Assembly (NCBI RefSeq): GCF_024323335.1
Contig: NC_066583.1
Coordinates: 358,304,377 to 358,368,376 of the forward strand
Length of the DNA: 64,000 nt
Source: Lathyrus oleraceus
Taxonomy: Eukaryota; Streptophyta; Magnoliopsida; Fabales; Fabaceae
Direction of reading: 5' to 3'
Of this stretch, positions 23,753 through 36,107 are shown piece after piece. Within the stretch, counting starts at the first letter, position 1. Each line of letters opens with the position of its first letter. The notes under the pieces were generated by a model. It searched no databases. It worked only from the letters and a program-made list of their open reading frames with translations, and was not told where the DNA came from. Position numbers and translations under genes: made by a program.

Positions 23753-23951
23753 TGTTGGTGCAAAGGTAGAATGAAAGATGAATATTCTATTCAGAGAATG
23801 ACGGCTACAAACATGATAAAAGTTACAATGATTGTCACCCTATTTATAAGCTAAAACTAGGGTTACTAGAATAAGAGAAAATACTAAAATACCCTCTAAC
23901 AAACTTAGGGGCTAAGAAAATAGTACAACTAAATATGAATTACTTCTAATA
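23753..23951 (-). repeat. Copia 5' LTR (199 bp)
   Basis: Identical by eye to 19,158-19,356. In element orientation it starts TATTAGAAGTAATTC at 23,951, next to the target duplication AAGTA. Its TATA-like box would drive transcription leftward into the polyprotein. Confidence 0.92.
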
Positions 23952-23956
23952 TACTT

Positions 23957-24060
23957 GACAAGTATCGAAACACTCTTTTACCTGAAAATATTGAAGCATT
24001 ATTGTGTACACATGATTGACCTTGTGGAACTTCAGGTTAATATCCACAACTTTTTTATTT
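23957..24060 (+). pseudogene. hAT transposase C-terminal domain, right part
   Basis: Continuing from 19,157, the plus strand encodes LDKYRNTLLPENIEALLCTHD, the second half of the hATC motif (usual R.sL.pe.veallc...wL). A stop follows directly. Together the two halves make one hATC domain interrupted by copia. Confidence 0.75.
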
Positions 24061-25300
<1,240 letters not shown>

Positions 25301-25315
25301 TTTCGTTTTTGCAGT

Positions 25316-27155
25316 GAAATATATGGGAAATGACGACACCGTTGCAAACAGGGCCATAGATAGAGCAACAACCCAAGCTATGGCTGTTGAGGATGAGTCT
25401 TCCCAGCTACGGGTTGGACGAGTAGTTCCAACCAATTCACAACGGAAACGGTTGGATGAGCAGAGGCAGTTTCCCGCATTCTGTAGCACACGACGCTGAT
25501 CAGTGAGATCAGATGAGCAACCCTGAGATGATGTTGAGGTTGTTCATGCTCAGGAGGTACAGGTTCAGGATGTTCATGCCCTTTCAGTCGAGATAGATGC
25601 GATACATGTTACTGCGTAGGTGGTCCAGTCAGATGCCCCTGTTGCAGATGAGGTGGTCCAGCCAGATGCCTTTGTTGCTGATAAAGTGGCTGCCATAAAT
25701 CTGGTCCCTTCTTCTACTGCTGATACAGAGGTTACGACTCCTACTTCGACGGAGCCGACTATGCACACTGATGAAGAGTTCCCAGAAGAACCCATTATTC
25801 GATCGATGCTTACCGAGTATGCTCACCATGTGGCATACCTACTATGGCACTTAGAGGTATATATATATTTTATGTTTCACTTTAATTTATTTATTATTGT
25901 TACATGATGTGTTGTAATCTAACTTATAATTTTTTAAGTTTTGGTTGTTACAGGACCATCTCCCACTAAAGGTGACATCCCACAGATCGAAGATGAAGAA
26001 CCCCCAAGACTCCGATGCCTGAGCAGACCAGGAAAATTGTGCATGATTTTGGTCTCCTCTTATTTGCCAATTGCTCCCTCACCATGATCGGCACTCCATT
26101 CCTTACTGCTTTTGTTAAGAGATGGCACAAGAAGACATCTTCCTTTCATCTTCCGTTTGGAGAGATGACTATCACTTTGGATGATATATCCTCCTTGTTT
26201 CATCTCATGTTATTAGCCAGACGTTGCAAGTATGGTGGCTCTATGAGATTTGGGGAGTTACTTATGAGGTCGTGCTATATGAGTTTTATTTTAACAGGGG
26301 AGCTCACCTTCAGATGTCTTGGCTTCAAGATAGGTACGATAAGCTTGTGGATGCACGGATGTATGAGGTTGTCACTAGAGTGTACATGCTACATCTAGTA
26401 GCATGTACTTTCTTTACGGATAAGTCTCATGTTTATATCGACGCTCAGTACACGTGGTTGTTCAATAGCCTTGACGATACCAGTTAGGCTTGGGGATGCG
26501 CTGCATTAACCATCCTATATACAACCCTTTGAGTTGCAACTCCCTTTAAGACCAGACAACTTGATAGTTATTTGAGTCTATTCTAGATATACTTGAAATT
26601 CTTATTTGTAGTTTGGTTCTTATTTAATTATTACGAATAACATTTCTTAATTATTATTTATTGGGTTTGTGTTCTTTTATCAGTGCTGGATATACGAGCA
26701 TTTCCCTACTATCTATGACAAGAGGGTGTAGCATATCCCTGGGAGCGCCGTACGAGCGAGGAGATGGAAGGTCAGACAGACTTATCCAGGTGGTGTTGCG
26801 GAATACAGGAGGTGGCTTGATGCGTTGATGGTAAATGATGTCATATGTACATAGGTCACAGAGTCCACCATGAGTTTGATGAGTCTTATTTATTTTTTGG
26901 TTATATTCGGTGGAAGACCTTAGCCGATAGATACTTGCCTAAGAGGTGTCTGCTACATTATGTTTACGTCCAGGGCATCCGACGATCAATTTTGGATGTT
27001 CTAGTTGCAGGCATTGATAGGTGGTTTTAGAGTAATATCATTAGCTTTGCTCGTGCCATTAAAGATAGTGTAATGAGGGTTTATCACGACTCATAGTGTG
27101 AGAATGGTTACCTGGAGTGGTACCTCACTGTATCACACCTTCATATCATTCTACC
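25316..27155 (+). pseudogene. Plant mobile domain (PMD, MAIN/MAIL-like) pseudogene, 5' part
   Basis: The reading passes from MGNDDTVANRAIDRATTQAM, through an acidic, Val-Ala-Asp-rich region (25,620-25,856), an intron (GT at 25,857, AG at 25,952-25,953), then FVKRWHKKTSSFHLPFGEMT and ITLDDISSLFHL, RGAHLQMSWLQDRYDKLVD, YMLHLVACTFFTDKSHVYID, a probable intron (26,576-26,683), CWIYEHFPTI-like sequence, and FGYIRWKTLADRYLPKRCL. This is the plant mobile domain of MAIN/MAIL1 and PP7-long-form-like proteins, a family often carried by transposons. Several stops and frame changes and a 1.2-kb CACTA insertion mean it is non-functional. Confidence 0.8.
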
Positions 27156-28386
27156 CACTAAAAAAAAACTATAGAAATTGTGGCGGTTAAAAGTTTCATA
27201 TTGTGGAGCTTTTAACCGACGTAATCCACATAAACGACAGTTTCCGCAAATGCCATAAGATTTGATGCCGCAAGGAAACAAATGACGGATTATCATAGAC
27301 CGCCGTACAAACCGCGTAATGCAGTATGTTAAATGATGTTTTTTGTTCGTAAATAACAATGGTCTTAACCTACATAATTTCCATTTCGTTTACAAAAAAA
27401 ATCAAAATATTGACTATTAAATTAGAGATATTCCTAATATTGACTTAATGTTATTCATTTCTGTGTCCATTCAAATACTACAAAGAAAAGAAGTAATATA
27501 AGTAACGGATATTTAAGTATAGTGAGTTTTCAAAATCAATCCTAGATACTTTTACCTAGATAATAACATAATTACCAATTTCATAATGAGTTTAAACATG
27601 ATTATTAACTAGTTAATTACCTGAGAAGTGTTTTTAACAGAGGAAGTTCTATCCATCTCTCAGAGTCCCATGAAATGTAGCTATCAAAAGCAAAACTTGA
27701 AATATGAATGCAACTACACATGCAACTTCAAATTCATGATTTCCGTATGTGCAGCCCAATAATATTGACAGGAATCTCCAGTTACTCGTGATAAAAAGTA
27801 TAGACCAACAATATATTAGCAAAATTGTAATTAGAAAAACAAAATAAGGTCATTGTTATATAAAAAATGTAAACAATGAATAGTAATAGGTCATTACTAC
27901 CTTCGAACGTATAGTCTTTGATGTGAAAAATTATAATAGAACAGAATTTAACATAAATAAAAGAATTTTTTTATTATACAAAAAGGAAGGGGAAAGGTTA
28001 AGAGTAGGAGAGAAAGGAAAATTATTTAGAAAGAAATTATATTTTTATCTATATTTTTAATTTCTTTATTAATTTTAATTTAATATTCAATTTATAAATA
28101 AATCAATTAGAAAGAGTGTATTAAGATAATTTATTCTGTGATATTTTTTATTTAATAATAATTAGAAATTCATAAAAAATTATAACAAAGAATTAATTAT
28201 TATGATGGAAAATGAAAAATAACGCATTTCGATTATATTTTGTTTTTGTTAAATATTAAGGTAAATAATGGCGGCCGAAACCGCCAATATATGAGCAACA
28301 AAATCACCATAATCTATGTAGATAGTAACGGTTTTATTGAAACACCATAATAGAACTGCCACAATTTACCCGTTTTTTTATTGACC
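27153..28386. mobile_element. Non-autonomous CACTA element (27,156-28,383) with 3-bp TSD
   Basis: The left end is CACTAAAAAAAAACTATAG, then AAATTGTGGCGGTT. The right end, reverse complemented, is CAATAAAAAAACGGG, then TAAATTGTGGCAGTT. Both are CACTA-type termini, the right with one changed base. ACC flanks both sides (27,153-27,155 and 28,384-28,386), the 3-bp duplication expected of CACTA elements. Subterminal regions hold repeated GGCGGTT/AACCG motifs in both orientations, the likely transposase binding sites. At 1,228 bp with no supportable ORF, it must have moved using a transposase encoded elsewhere. It splits the PMD pseudogene. Confidence 0.88.
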
Positions 28387-28605
28387 TGCCAAGCATTCGA
28401 GCATACGGATGATGATAGGTCTTCCGATAATGGGGTACCTGTCGATGGCGTGCCGCCGTCGCCACCTTCAGCTGATGTCGATGACCAGTAACGCCTACAA
28501 AAGATTGCAGTTATTATGAATAATCTCATGGGTTTCGTAAATCCATATGGTGAAGTTTTTACTGGATTATCGCGGACATCACACGTAGCCCGTGGGGACC
28601 TATTT
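28387..28605 (+). pseudogene. Plant mobile domain pseudogene, 3' part
   Basis: The frame continues directly after the CACTA element: CQAFEHTDDDRSSDNG, VPPSPPSADVDDQ, then MNNLMGFVNPYGEVFTGLSR. With the element and one TSD copy removed it joins the upstream WYLTVSHLHII region, which is how the C-terminal tail of these proteins usually reads. One stop (TAA at 28,488-28,490) interrupts it. Confidence 0.65.
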
Positions 28606-28829
28606 AGACATTATTATTATTTTTATGCATTATTTATATATTATGTATAACATTACTCAGATATCTACACAATACTTTTTATTATTTAATGTTTTGGATC
28701 TTCCATTGATGCATGATGAACATAATTTAACATTTGACAAAGGGTTACATAACTTAGACAGACGATTACATAACTTAAGAAAACAATAATAAATAAGAAA
28801 ATCTAAACACTATCAGATGATTTTGGGCG

Positions 28830-29140
28830 TTTCGGCATCTTAATCACGTCGTTGACGAATCTTGAAATCTTTGCATCTAATTCGATCAGCCCCTTAGTTA
28901 GCCTACGGCGAAATGATTTCCACGTAGCTGTCAAATCTTCATCGATCTTTAACTCAATAAGGTTGGATTTCACACATCAATCCAATCTTCATGAAACTCG
29001 TTCTTTTTCACCTTTTTATTATCGGTATCATATAATAATTTATTCAACTTGGATGTCCCGAGTGATGTGGTGCCATCCGGAAGCTGGAACTCAACAAAAG
29101 GTACAACTCTGTTGAAATACACTTGTGCTTTAATCAAAAA
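28830..29140 (-). pseudogene. MULE-associated ORF fragment, related to 6,360-6,690
   Basis: Minus-strand frame: KAQVYFNRVVPFVEFQLPDG, TTSLGTSKLNKLL, KKVKKNEFHEDWIDV, then after stops LIELDAKISRFVNDVIKMPK. It aligns in order with the fragment at 6,360-6,690. It lies between the PMD pseudogene and duplicated block 2. The family is uncertain, MuDR-like at best. Confidence 0.5.
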
Positions 29141-29714
29141 TTGAGAAAGATGTATTTTAAGATGTTTTTCTCAATCAGGTGACCTCTATTTATACAACTT
29201 TGAATTCATCATGCACCGTACAAAACAATCGGTACAATCATAGCCGTCCAAAACTGTCGGCAAAATCCTAACCGTTTGAAATCTTATAAATTTGAATTAT
29301 CGAAAATTTTATTTTGGTTGAAATTTCCGATATAACCTGATAATTTTCAAAAACACCGATAAAATTGCAAATTCTGATATATCAGAAATTCTGAATACAT
29401 TACCAAAAACTTTGATTCTATCAAAAATTTTGTACGCAAATTTGATTTAAATTTGTAGCCGGGACACTTTTGAAATTATGAAATAACGTGGAAGTGTCAA
29501 ATATAAAACAGAGGGTAACATCCTTTTATTTTCGAACTCACGATCTTACACTTAATATCCCTGTCTAGCTATCAACCAAATTGACTTATCGAGACATTGT
29601 CTATTACTTCAATTTTTTCCTTCCACTATTGTCTATGACTTCTACTTCAGCAATTTGATCCATTATTTTTGGCTCATATGAAAAGGATATGTAGATCCTA
29701 CAATAGATTGTCTA
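29141..29714. other. No gene seen
   Basis: AT-rich with short palindromic fragments of AAATTTTNNNATTTC type (29,290-29,440), similar in style to 25,110-25,270. No coding or RNA gene. A TTTCGAACTCACGATCTTACACTTAA segment near 29,532 is faintly tRNA-T-arm-like but has no cloverleaf. Confidence 0.45.
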
Positions 29715-30504
29715 GCACAATGACCTTACTCTCTACATGGTTAAATAATGAAAGTAGTTTATATTTTATTTGTCTGAAAGTTTATTATTTTCAGAAATCA
29801 TGTCTCTTCGATAATATAACAAAACAACAATGAGTTTCCATTCAATGAAAATGGTTTGACTAGTACACAATTCTGTTTATTCTTAGACATGATTTAGATT
29901 CAATTCAGAAAGTTCAGATTTAGTTATGACTTTATATAATCTATAAATATATATGATCTATAAGTAGCACAAAGGAAATAAAATAAAAACGGACCAAGTT
30001 ATTAAAAGAAACCTCTTTATTTTTTAATTCTATAAATATTTTATTATTAAAATCCTTCATTGAAAATTTCGAAAGTTGGTGTTTTTGTTGACTGTCTCTC
30101 TAATCATATAACCACTATAGGTACTGAGTCCTCTCCCCATAATTTCACACATCAAATAATGGACGGTAAAATTGGTCCCCGATAGATTAGTCGGCCTCAA
30201 AACTTGATACAAAGTTTTCAAATACAAAAATACATGTTAAAGGTGAGGTGTTACTCTGACAGACACATGTATATTCGACAAATAATATGAGAAAAATGAG
30301 GTATTAAAATAGGAAATAAAAAAGCTAATGATGAATGAACATGTCAAGTTGATCAATTCTTTTGCTCATTTAAGTAAAAAAGATTAATTTCTTATAGCAT
30401 AATAGGATCCTGTCAAAGATCAACATAAACTAAATATGTTGATAACAAAATCACGAGTTTTAGTATGTAACAAAATATGATCCTTGTATGTAACATCAAC
30501 ATAC
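29715..30504. repeat. Distal part of duplicated block, copy 2
   Basis: 29,715-29,975 matches 5,740-5,918 plus 8,451-8,555 of copy 1, and 30,385-30,504 matches 8,565-8,690. The roughly 400 bp in between (29,985-30,385) has no counterpart in copy 1: either an insertion here or a deletion there. It contains no gene. Confidence 0.65.
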
Positions 30505-33048
30505 TCATTGCATAACATAGATTTCACTACAAAATTCTCTCCTAGGCACTTCAGCATTGTACCTCTCCAACTCATGCCTTGCTATATCATAACAATCACT
30601 TGTCCTCTGACCATTTCCATAAAGTTTTTCTTGCGAATATGTTGAGCTTCTTTCATAGACTTGATAATGGTGGTAGTCATAATTTCTAGCACCATGTGGC
30701 ATGGAAGGAGTAACATCCATTCTTCTATGGTGTTCTGTCAAACAAAGTTCACAATTAGTTGGTGTCGGCCATTGTTGCGAAGATTGGTTGTAACTTGACT
30801 CCATTGGTTGTAGCAATCTTTGACTATCCTGGGTCATATCGCGAGCATAATGATGATAATAGTCAGCAGAAGAAGCAACTCTTTGAGGATAATGATTGAG
30901 TTGATTCGCTTTTGGAAAGACACTTGTCTGAGGATAATGATCGAGTCGATCTGTTTTCGGAAAGCGACTAGTGTGAAGGTAATAGTCGAGTTGATTCCCT
31001 TTTTGAAAGAGACTTGCTCCAGGATGATAATTGAGATCAACTGGAGCTGGAATTCGCTCCATGTTTTGAATCACTTCAAATGGAAGTCTTGTTTGAGGAT
31101 GATGATTGAGATCAACTGGAGCTGGAATTCGGTCCATGTTGTGAATAAGATTTGTTGTCATCTGCTGTCTAGAAACCTCCACATGGTTTCTCCTGAAATG
31201 GTCCTTCATACTTCTAGGATTGTATATAAACTTGAAAGTGCTGCACTTACCGAGAGGAAACGGGTCATCACATCGAGATCTATGACCTCTCTTATTGTTA
31301 TAACCTGGATAAGCTTCTTGCTTGAAATCAGCACACTCGATCATCATCAGAAAGCTTTGCTCGGCGAGCTTCTCTATGTTCCAAGTATCAAAAGGAGGAG
31401 TAGTTTTGTGATTGACATGAACTTCACCATTGATCCTAAGCATGTGACTTGCATTCTTGAAGAAACCAAACACAAGATCCATATGCATCCTAAAAATTCA
31501 CAAGAAAACACAAATCACATAGTATTGTTAATGAAAGTTTCATTCTGAAAGCCTTAACTATGATAACTATTAAAGCATTTCTGAATATGAAAACTAACAA
31601 TTCTGAACAAACTTGTACCTAACAATTCTAAAAGTCATTAAACTGAATTCTACTAGAAAACTCACTTGATCATCATCAAGTTGTCTTCCTTCCTGTGAAA
31701 GCCTGCATGAGGAAAGTTGAATATAATGCGATCAAACCTCCGTATTTTTAAGTCTGGATGATGTTTCATTTTTGTAGCATCAACTCCATGTAACAAGTAT
31801 GCTCCCAGCTTCTGCAATTCTTCTAAATTTGACTTTGCATTCTTGTACTTCTTGGTAACCTCGGCTACACAAACAGAAGAGCATTGATGACAAAGCCAAG
31901 GCCAAAGCATTTCAATTTTGCAGTGAAATGTGGGGTAAAATTTGATAGATACTAACTGACAAAGCATTTAGTTTTAATTGAACAAGTATCATTTCGATTT
32001 TCATATTTGGAATACAATCATGCACCTTCAAAACTAATGAATAATGACCAAGTAAAAGAAGTACTACAAAAATTAAAAATAAGCTATTAATCAAAGAAAT
32101 AAATATGGAAAAAGAGCCCAAGTTGATTGACATACTCTACTTCTCAAAGCAATCAAAATACATCATCAAATGCATGATGCATCATCATCTATGAAGCAAG
32201 GACACCGGAAACACAACAGCGACAATGACACGTTGACACCAATAATAATTTTAAAAAATAAATGAATTAAACATAATCGCATGTGTCAGTGTCGGTTTCG
32301 AACACACACACCTATTTTCAAAGGTGTCGAGTGCATCACACAAGCACTCCACCAAATTATGAACAATAGGAAAATGATTAAAAGTTTTAAACAAACAAGG
32401 AAAGGGGACAAATTTGAGAGAAGCTCATTCCAAATGGTTTTAAAGCAAAATAAAATACCAAATTACCAAAAGTAAATAACATTGACCAGTCTCAAACTCA
32501 GTAACTCAATAGACTCATAAACTATGAAGCACAGACATCATAAACACGCTTTTAATAATTTAAAGAATAAATAAATTAAATATAATCCCAAATGTCGGGT
32601 CGGTTACTGATACACTGACACATATTTTAGAGGCGTCGGGATTGTTCCTAAAACAGCAAGTAAAAACAAGCATGTAGCACATACCCATCAAATTAAAGAC
32701 ATGAATGAATGGTGACACATCATTCAATGATAAAGCATAAACCCTAAATCTACACAATGACGTCACAACCATGTGCTAAGTAGTATATTAAGGGTTTAGA
32801 AGAGAGAAAAAACCGTATGAGTCGAGAGAAGAAGCAACAATGTTTGAAGCAGAGCCGAAAGCTTTAGCGAGGGAAAGGGAGAATGAGAAATCGCCATCAC
32901 CCACCAAAAGTATTTGATGATCACTACAATAATGTGTGATCCATTTTGGAAACTCTCTTTCATATTCTTCTTTTTGGTCTTGTTGATAACACTCAGTAAC
33001 CCATTCTTTCATGCAAACCCTTTTCTTTGATTTTCGTGGTCTTTTCAT
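30505..33048 (-). CDS. BMT5-like (DUF2431) putative rRNA methyltransferase, copy 2
   Basis: Three exons: 32,814-33,048, 31,666-31,864 and 30,505-31,489. All junctions are GT-AG and in phase, giving 472 residues. The ATG at 33,048 is chosen because it matches the start in copy 1; the longer frame to 33,090 begins with GTG. Residues 46-57 (ILLVGDGDFSFS) are the glycine-rich SAM-binding loop; HGVDATKM (about 104-111), FDRIIFNFPHAGF (about 122-134), WNIEKLAEQ (about 181-189), YPGYNNKRG and PFPLGKCSTFKF complete the BMT5-like domain. Yeast Bmt5 makes m3U in 25S rRNA; a similar role in plants is inferred. The C-terminal 200 residues are low-complexity with 15-residue repeats. A TATA box lies 63 bp upstream of the ATG. 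No inactivating change was seen, so it may be expressed. Confidence 0.85.
30901..31035 (-). repeat. Three 45-bp tandem repeats in exon 3 of the BMT5-like gene
   Basis: Consecutive 15-residue units LNYHPGASLFQKGNQ, LDYYLHTSRFPKTDR and LDHYPQTSVFPKANQ, followed by a partial LNHYPQ. Immediately upstream (31,015-31,140) a 75-bp unit encoding NMxRIPAPVDLNxHP occurs twice. In copy 1 the equivalent region holds the frame shifts, as expected if slippage is common here. Confidence 0.85.
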
Positions 33049-33110
33049 TCTTTTCTTTGATATTGAAAATGGAAGTGAAAGAGACTTCACGCTTCATTCA
33101 CCACCTTGTT

Positions 33111-33120
33111 GTTTATATAG
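33111..33120 (-). promoter_or_regulatory. TATA box of the BMT5-like gene
   Basis: Minus-strand CTATATAAAC, 63-72 bp upstream of the ATG, suggests a short 5' UTR of about 35 nt. Copy 1 has no counterpart because its similarity ends at the start codon. Confidence 0.6.
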
Positions 33121-33259
33121 CAAGCTTTGCGTGCGCAACATTTGGGGATTTTACCGTTGTGTCTTTGTTATTATTGATCATCATTTTCAAATTCATTTTA
33201 TTTTTGATCATGTAGCCTATACTTGTTTTCAAATTGAGTTTAAAATGCATTAATTACTT

Positions 33260-33490
33260 TATAATTTGATATGCTTATAAAAGAACTTTATGATTAGATA
33301 TTTAAAGTAGAGAAATGATTATTGTTTTTCAAATTGTATGGAATGTATATTTGGTTATTTTTTTTATGAAGTGAGTTTGACATTTCCATTAAAATTTTGC
33401 TCAATGATAATGCTCTTGAATATATGTCATCTCAGTTTCAATCTTTTTTAATATTACATGGGATTATTCACCAATCGTCATGTGCTTTCA
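33260..33490. other. AT-rich spacer, no gene seen
   Basis: No coding or structural feature recognised. It is followed by the copia integrase remnant. Confidence 0.5.
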
Positions 33491-33494
33491 CACC

Positions 33495-33875
33495 ATAATA
33501 AAATAGTTTCGTTGAACGGTTAGTTAAAATTGCACGGATTCTTTTACTTCTCCATAATGTACCTTCTCTTTTTTGGGGTGATGCTCTCCTCACAGTTTGT
33601 CACCTTATCAATCGGATGTCTTCATGGTCCTTCAAGATCAGATTTTATACTTTATCTTGAATCCGCAATATGATATCGACCACATTCCTCCCTGTGTCTT
33701 TGGTTGCACATGTTTTGTTCATGACCTCAGTCAAGGTAAAGACAAACTTTCTGCCAAAGCTCTTAAATGTATCTTTATAGGCTACTCACGTATACAAAAA
33801 GGATATTGTTGCTTTTGTCCCCAACTTTTGCATGAGAAATCTAATCACATTCACATTCCTCTTTCTTCTTAACCT
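33495..33875 (+). pseudogene. Ty1/copia integrase C-terminal remnant
   Basis: Plus-strand frames read SFVERLVKIARILLLLHNVP and SLFWGDALLTVCHLINRM (about 33,505-33,618), then PPCVFGCTCFVHDLSQGKDK and LSAKALKCIFIGYSRIQKGY (33,690-33,810). In copia this is the end of the integrase core (E-R-....-P..FW.EA...A..LINR) followed by VFGC.CFVH....DKL..KA..CIFLGYS..QKGY. At least one frame shift separates the two parts and nothing downstream is coding. Non-functional. Confidence 0.8.
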
Positions 33876-34190
33876 TTTGTTAAGGAGTTCACACTGCCTT
33901 TTGCATGATAAATCATATTCAATTCATCCTTCTTCTTAACCTTTTGTTAGGGATTTCTTATTGCCTTTTGCGTGAGAAGTCATGTTCGCTTCCAGCTTTC
34001 TTCTTAGTCTTTTGCTAATGAGTTCTCATTGCCTTTTGCATGAGAAGTTATTCACTTTCATCTTTCTTCTTAGAGTTTTGTTAAGGGGTTCTCATTGCCT
34101 TTTACGTGAGAAATCACATTTATCTTCATGTATCTTCTTAGACTTTTTCTAAGGAATCCTCATTTTTCCTTTTGCGTGAGGAAACATCGT
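33864..34190 (+). repeat. About five tandem repeats of 63-68 bp with a CCTTTTGC core
   Basis: Units share CTTCTTA-NCTTTTGTTAAGGNNTTCTCATTGCCTTTTGCNTGAGAAATCA in pieces. Unit starts are near 33,864, 33,928, 33,999, 34,066 and 34,131. Degenerate CCTTTTGCAAG units continue to about 34,350. Tandem arrays of this kind are known in the hypervariable 3' UTRs of Ogre-type elements just upstream of the 3' LTR; that origin is an inference. Confidence 0.75.
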
Positions 34191-34399
34191 ACTCATTTAC
34201 TTTCCTTTTGCAAGTCTCCTCTACCTTTTGTAGCGGAAACTATTATCATTCCACAACAAAGCCTCACTTGCCTTTTGCAAGATCTCTCTACCTTTTACAT
34301 AAGAGAGTTTCATAGTACCTATATTACTTACCTTTTGCAAATAAATAATCTTCTCACCTTTTTGGAACCTTGCGGGAACATCTCAACCATTAATACCTG

Positions 34400-36107
34400 C
34401 CAAAAAATTTAGTTGAGGCAAAGAAAATAAAATAAAACATATATACTACATACATAGCACTTTGGTCAATTGTTGACTTTTTGGGCAACCAGTTGACCAA
34501 AGTCAACTACCTAATCCTAAAACCCTAATCCCCACCTGTCTTCATTCACAAGGTAACCCAAAGTCTTCAAGTCCTTCTTGTTGGATAACTTGCCAATCTC
34601 TTCCACATAACATGCCGACCTTGGTCCTTAATCCCACAATCATGCAAAACAGTTCATGCTCATCCACAATTAGAAAAAAACCCAAGGAAAGGTAACAGAA
34701 CAAGTGAATTTCAGTTCAATAATCACTGCAATCAATGAGCATATTTAATTCTAACAACATTCATGATTTTTACAGATTTACAAGACTAATTCTCTTTACA
34801 CATTTATACCATTTAACCAATTAACCAATTCACTTCCCATTAGCATTAATATTATACCAATTCAACAATTTTAATCTACATCTATCTAGCAGTTCATTAA
34901 CATATGCCAATTAGTCTATAACAAACTAACAATAACTAGTATGTTTAGTTTCCAAGTCATTTAGTTCAACCAACATCCAAACCAGCTAGTACAATCTCAA
35001 ATTCATCCAAATATACAATAATTCTAACAGTGTTAACTCTTTTTACACTAGGAGCACACCATCACCATTAACATTTAAACAATTAACTCGAGTTCTAACT
35101 CCATTAACTAACTCAATTGTTTTGCTATATTTTACATCAGTGCATACATTAGTTTATTTTCATTAAATTGATTATATAACAGAATTCGAATTCACTAATC
35201 CAAGCTATATCAACTATCTTTCCTCACAGTAACAAATCTAAACAACAAAACAAACAGTTCAACCTTTAAGCAGAGAAACTAACATTAACACAATAGTTAG
35301 CATGGATTTGCAACTGATATAACACAACACATTCAGTTCAACATGTAAAAAACTAGTTCTAACAGTCTATCCTTTCAACCCTAATTGCACACATAACTAA
35401 CTTTAATAGAATTTCATGTAACTACAGATAACAAAGGGTTAACAGAGTTGTATTCTCTAACAAACTTCCTCTTCAACCTATTATCACTAACAACCACACT
35501 TCAATCCATCGTAACTAACTAAACACCTAAAATATACTTAGCTCAGTTTTTACTCCCTAACTCCTCCTATCTCGAATTCAACTTTAATTCATTCTAACTT
35601 CATTTAACAATAAACTAACTAATTTAACTAACACTAACTGTTATTAACTGAAACTTAACAGTGTGATCAACTTCTAACCAATTTCATATTCAATCTCAAT
35701 TAACAGAGTTAACTGCCCTAACTTGCCATAACAATCCTGACCAAAGTGTCATAGCATTTTGCAAGTTCAAACTCCTATATAATCATTTGTCTCTGCAAAT
35801 TCATGGGAATTCAATCATTTTCTCAATCATTGCACAATCATCATACTCGCAAGCATTCCCTTTCAGAATTCTCATCCTCCCAATTCCTCAGTCTCTTTGC
35901 ATCTCTTACACGCAAACATCAAGCAACATTATTACAACAAGAGTAACATAACAACACATAAGGAGACGAAGAAGAAGGATACTGAAGAAGAGCAAAGTTG
36001 AAGAAATTATCTCGTTGGATTGGTTATGGAGTTCTTGCTTCTTCTTCATCGTTATCAATTCCAACACACACCGAGAAAATCCTCGTCCCCGTAGGTAGGT
36101 TATGAAT
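34400..36107 (+). repeat. AT-rich LTR-like block
   Basis: Long stretch rich in TAACTAAC/ATTAACA words with no ORF. CAATTGTTGACTTTTTGGGCAA and AGTTGACCAAAGTCAACTAC (34,465-34,512) form an inverted arrangement. CTCCTATATAATC near 35,772 is a TATA-like box, followed by a CT-rich, purine-poor leader (35,855-36,070), as in a U3-R-U5 layout. The right side is cut by the SIRE-type LTR at 36,108. The ends are not defined, so calling it an LTR is tentative. Confidence 0.4.

Larger units (their letters stand above)
19153..23956 (-). mobile_element. Young Ty1/copia retrotransposon with 5-bp TSD
   Basis: Two 199-bp LTRs (19,158-19,356 and 23,753-23,951) that I find identical by eye bound a single intact polyprotein ORF. 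TACTT flanks both sides (19,153-19,157 and 23,952-23,956), AAGTA in element orientation. A methionine-tRNA-like PBS and a purine-rich PPT are in place. The element lies inside the hAT transposase remnant, which reads continuously if it is removed. In element orientation each LTR begins TATTAG and ends CCAACA, so the 5' terminus is TA rather than TG. With identical LTRs, a clean TSD and an open frame it looks recently inserted and possibly still competent. Confidence 0.93.

Noticed and set aside
26845..27030. A separate small gene encoding HRVHHEFDESYLFFGYIRW...
   Set aside because: It is the continuation of the PMD pseudogene in another frame, not an independent gene.
29525..29590. A second tRNA-like sequence in duplicated block 2
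   Set aside because: A T-arm-like TTCGAACTCACGATC occurs, but there is no cloverleaf, and the match to the tRNA-Leu at 5,613 does not hold.
30820..31548. 242-codon plus-strand ORF
   Set aside because: It is the antisense shadow of exon 3 of the BMT5-like gene, and a similar shadow exists over copy 1.
33049..33090. Longer N-terminus for the BMT5-like protein starting at 33,090
   Set aside because: That codon is GTG; the ATG at 33,048 corresponds to the start of the copy 1 frame and follows the TATA box at a normal distance.
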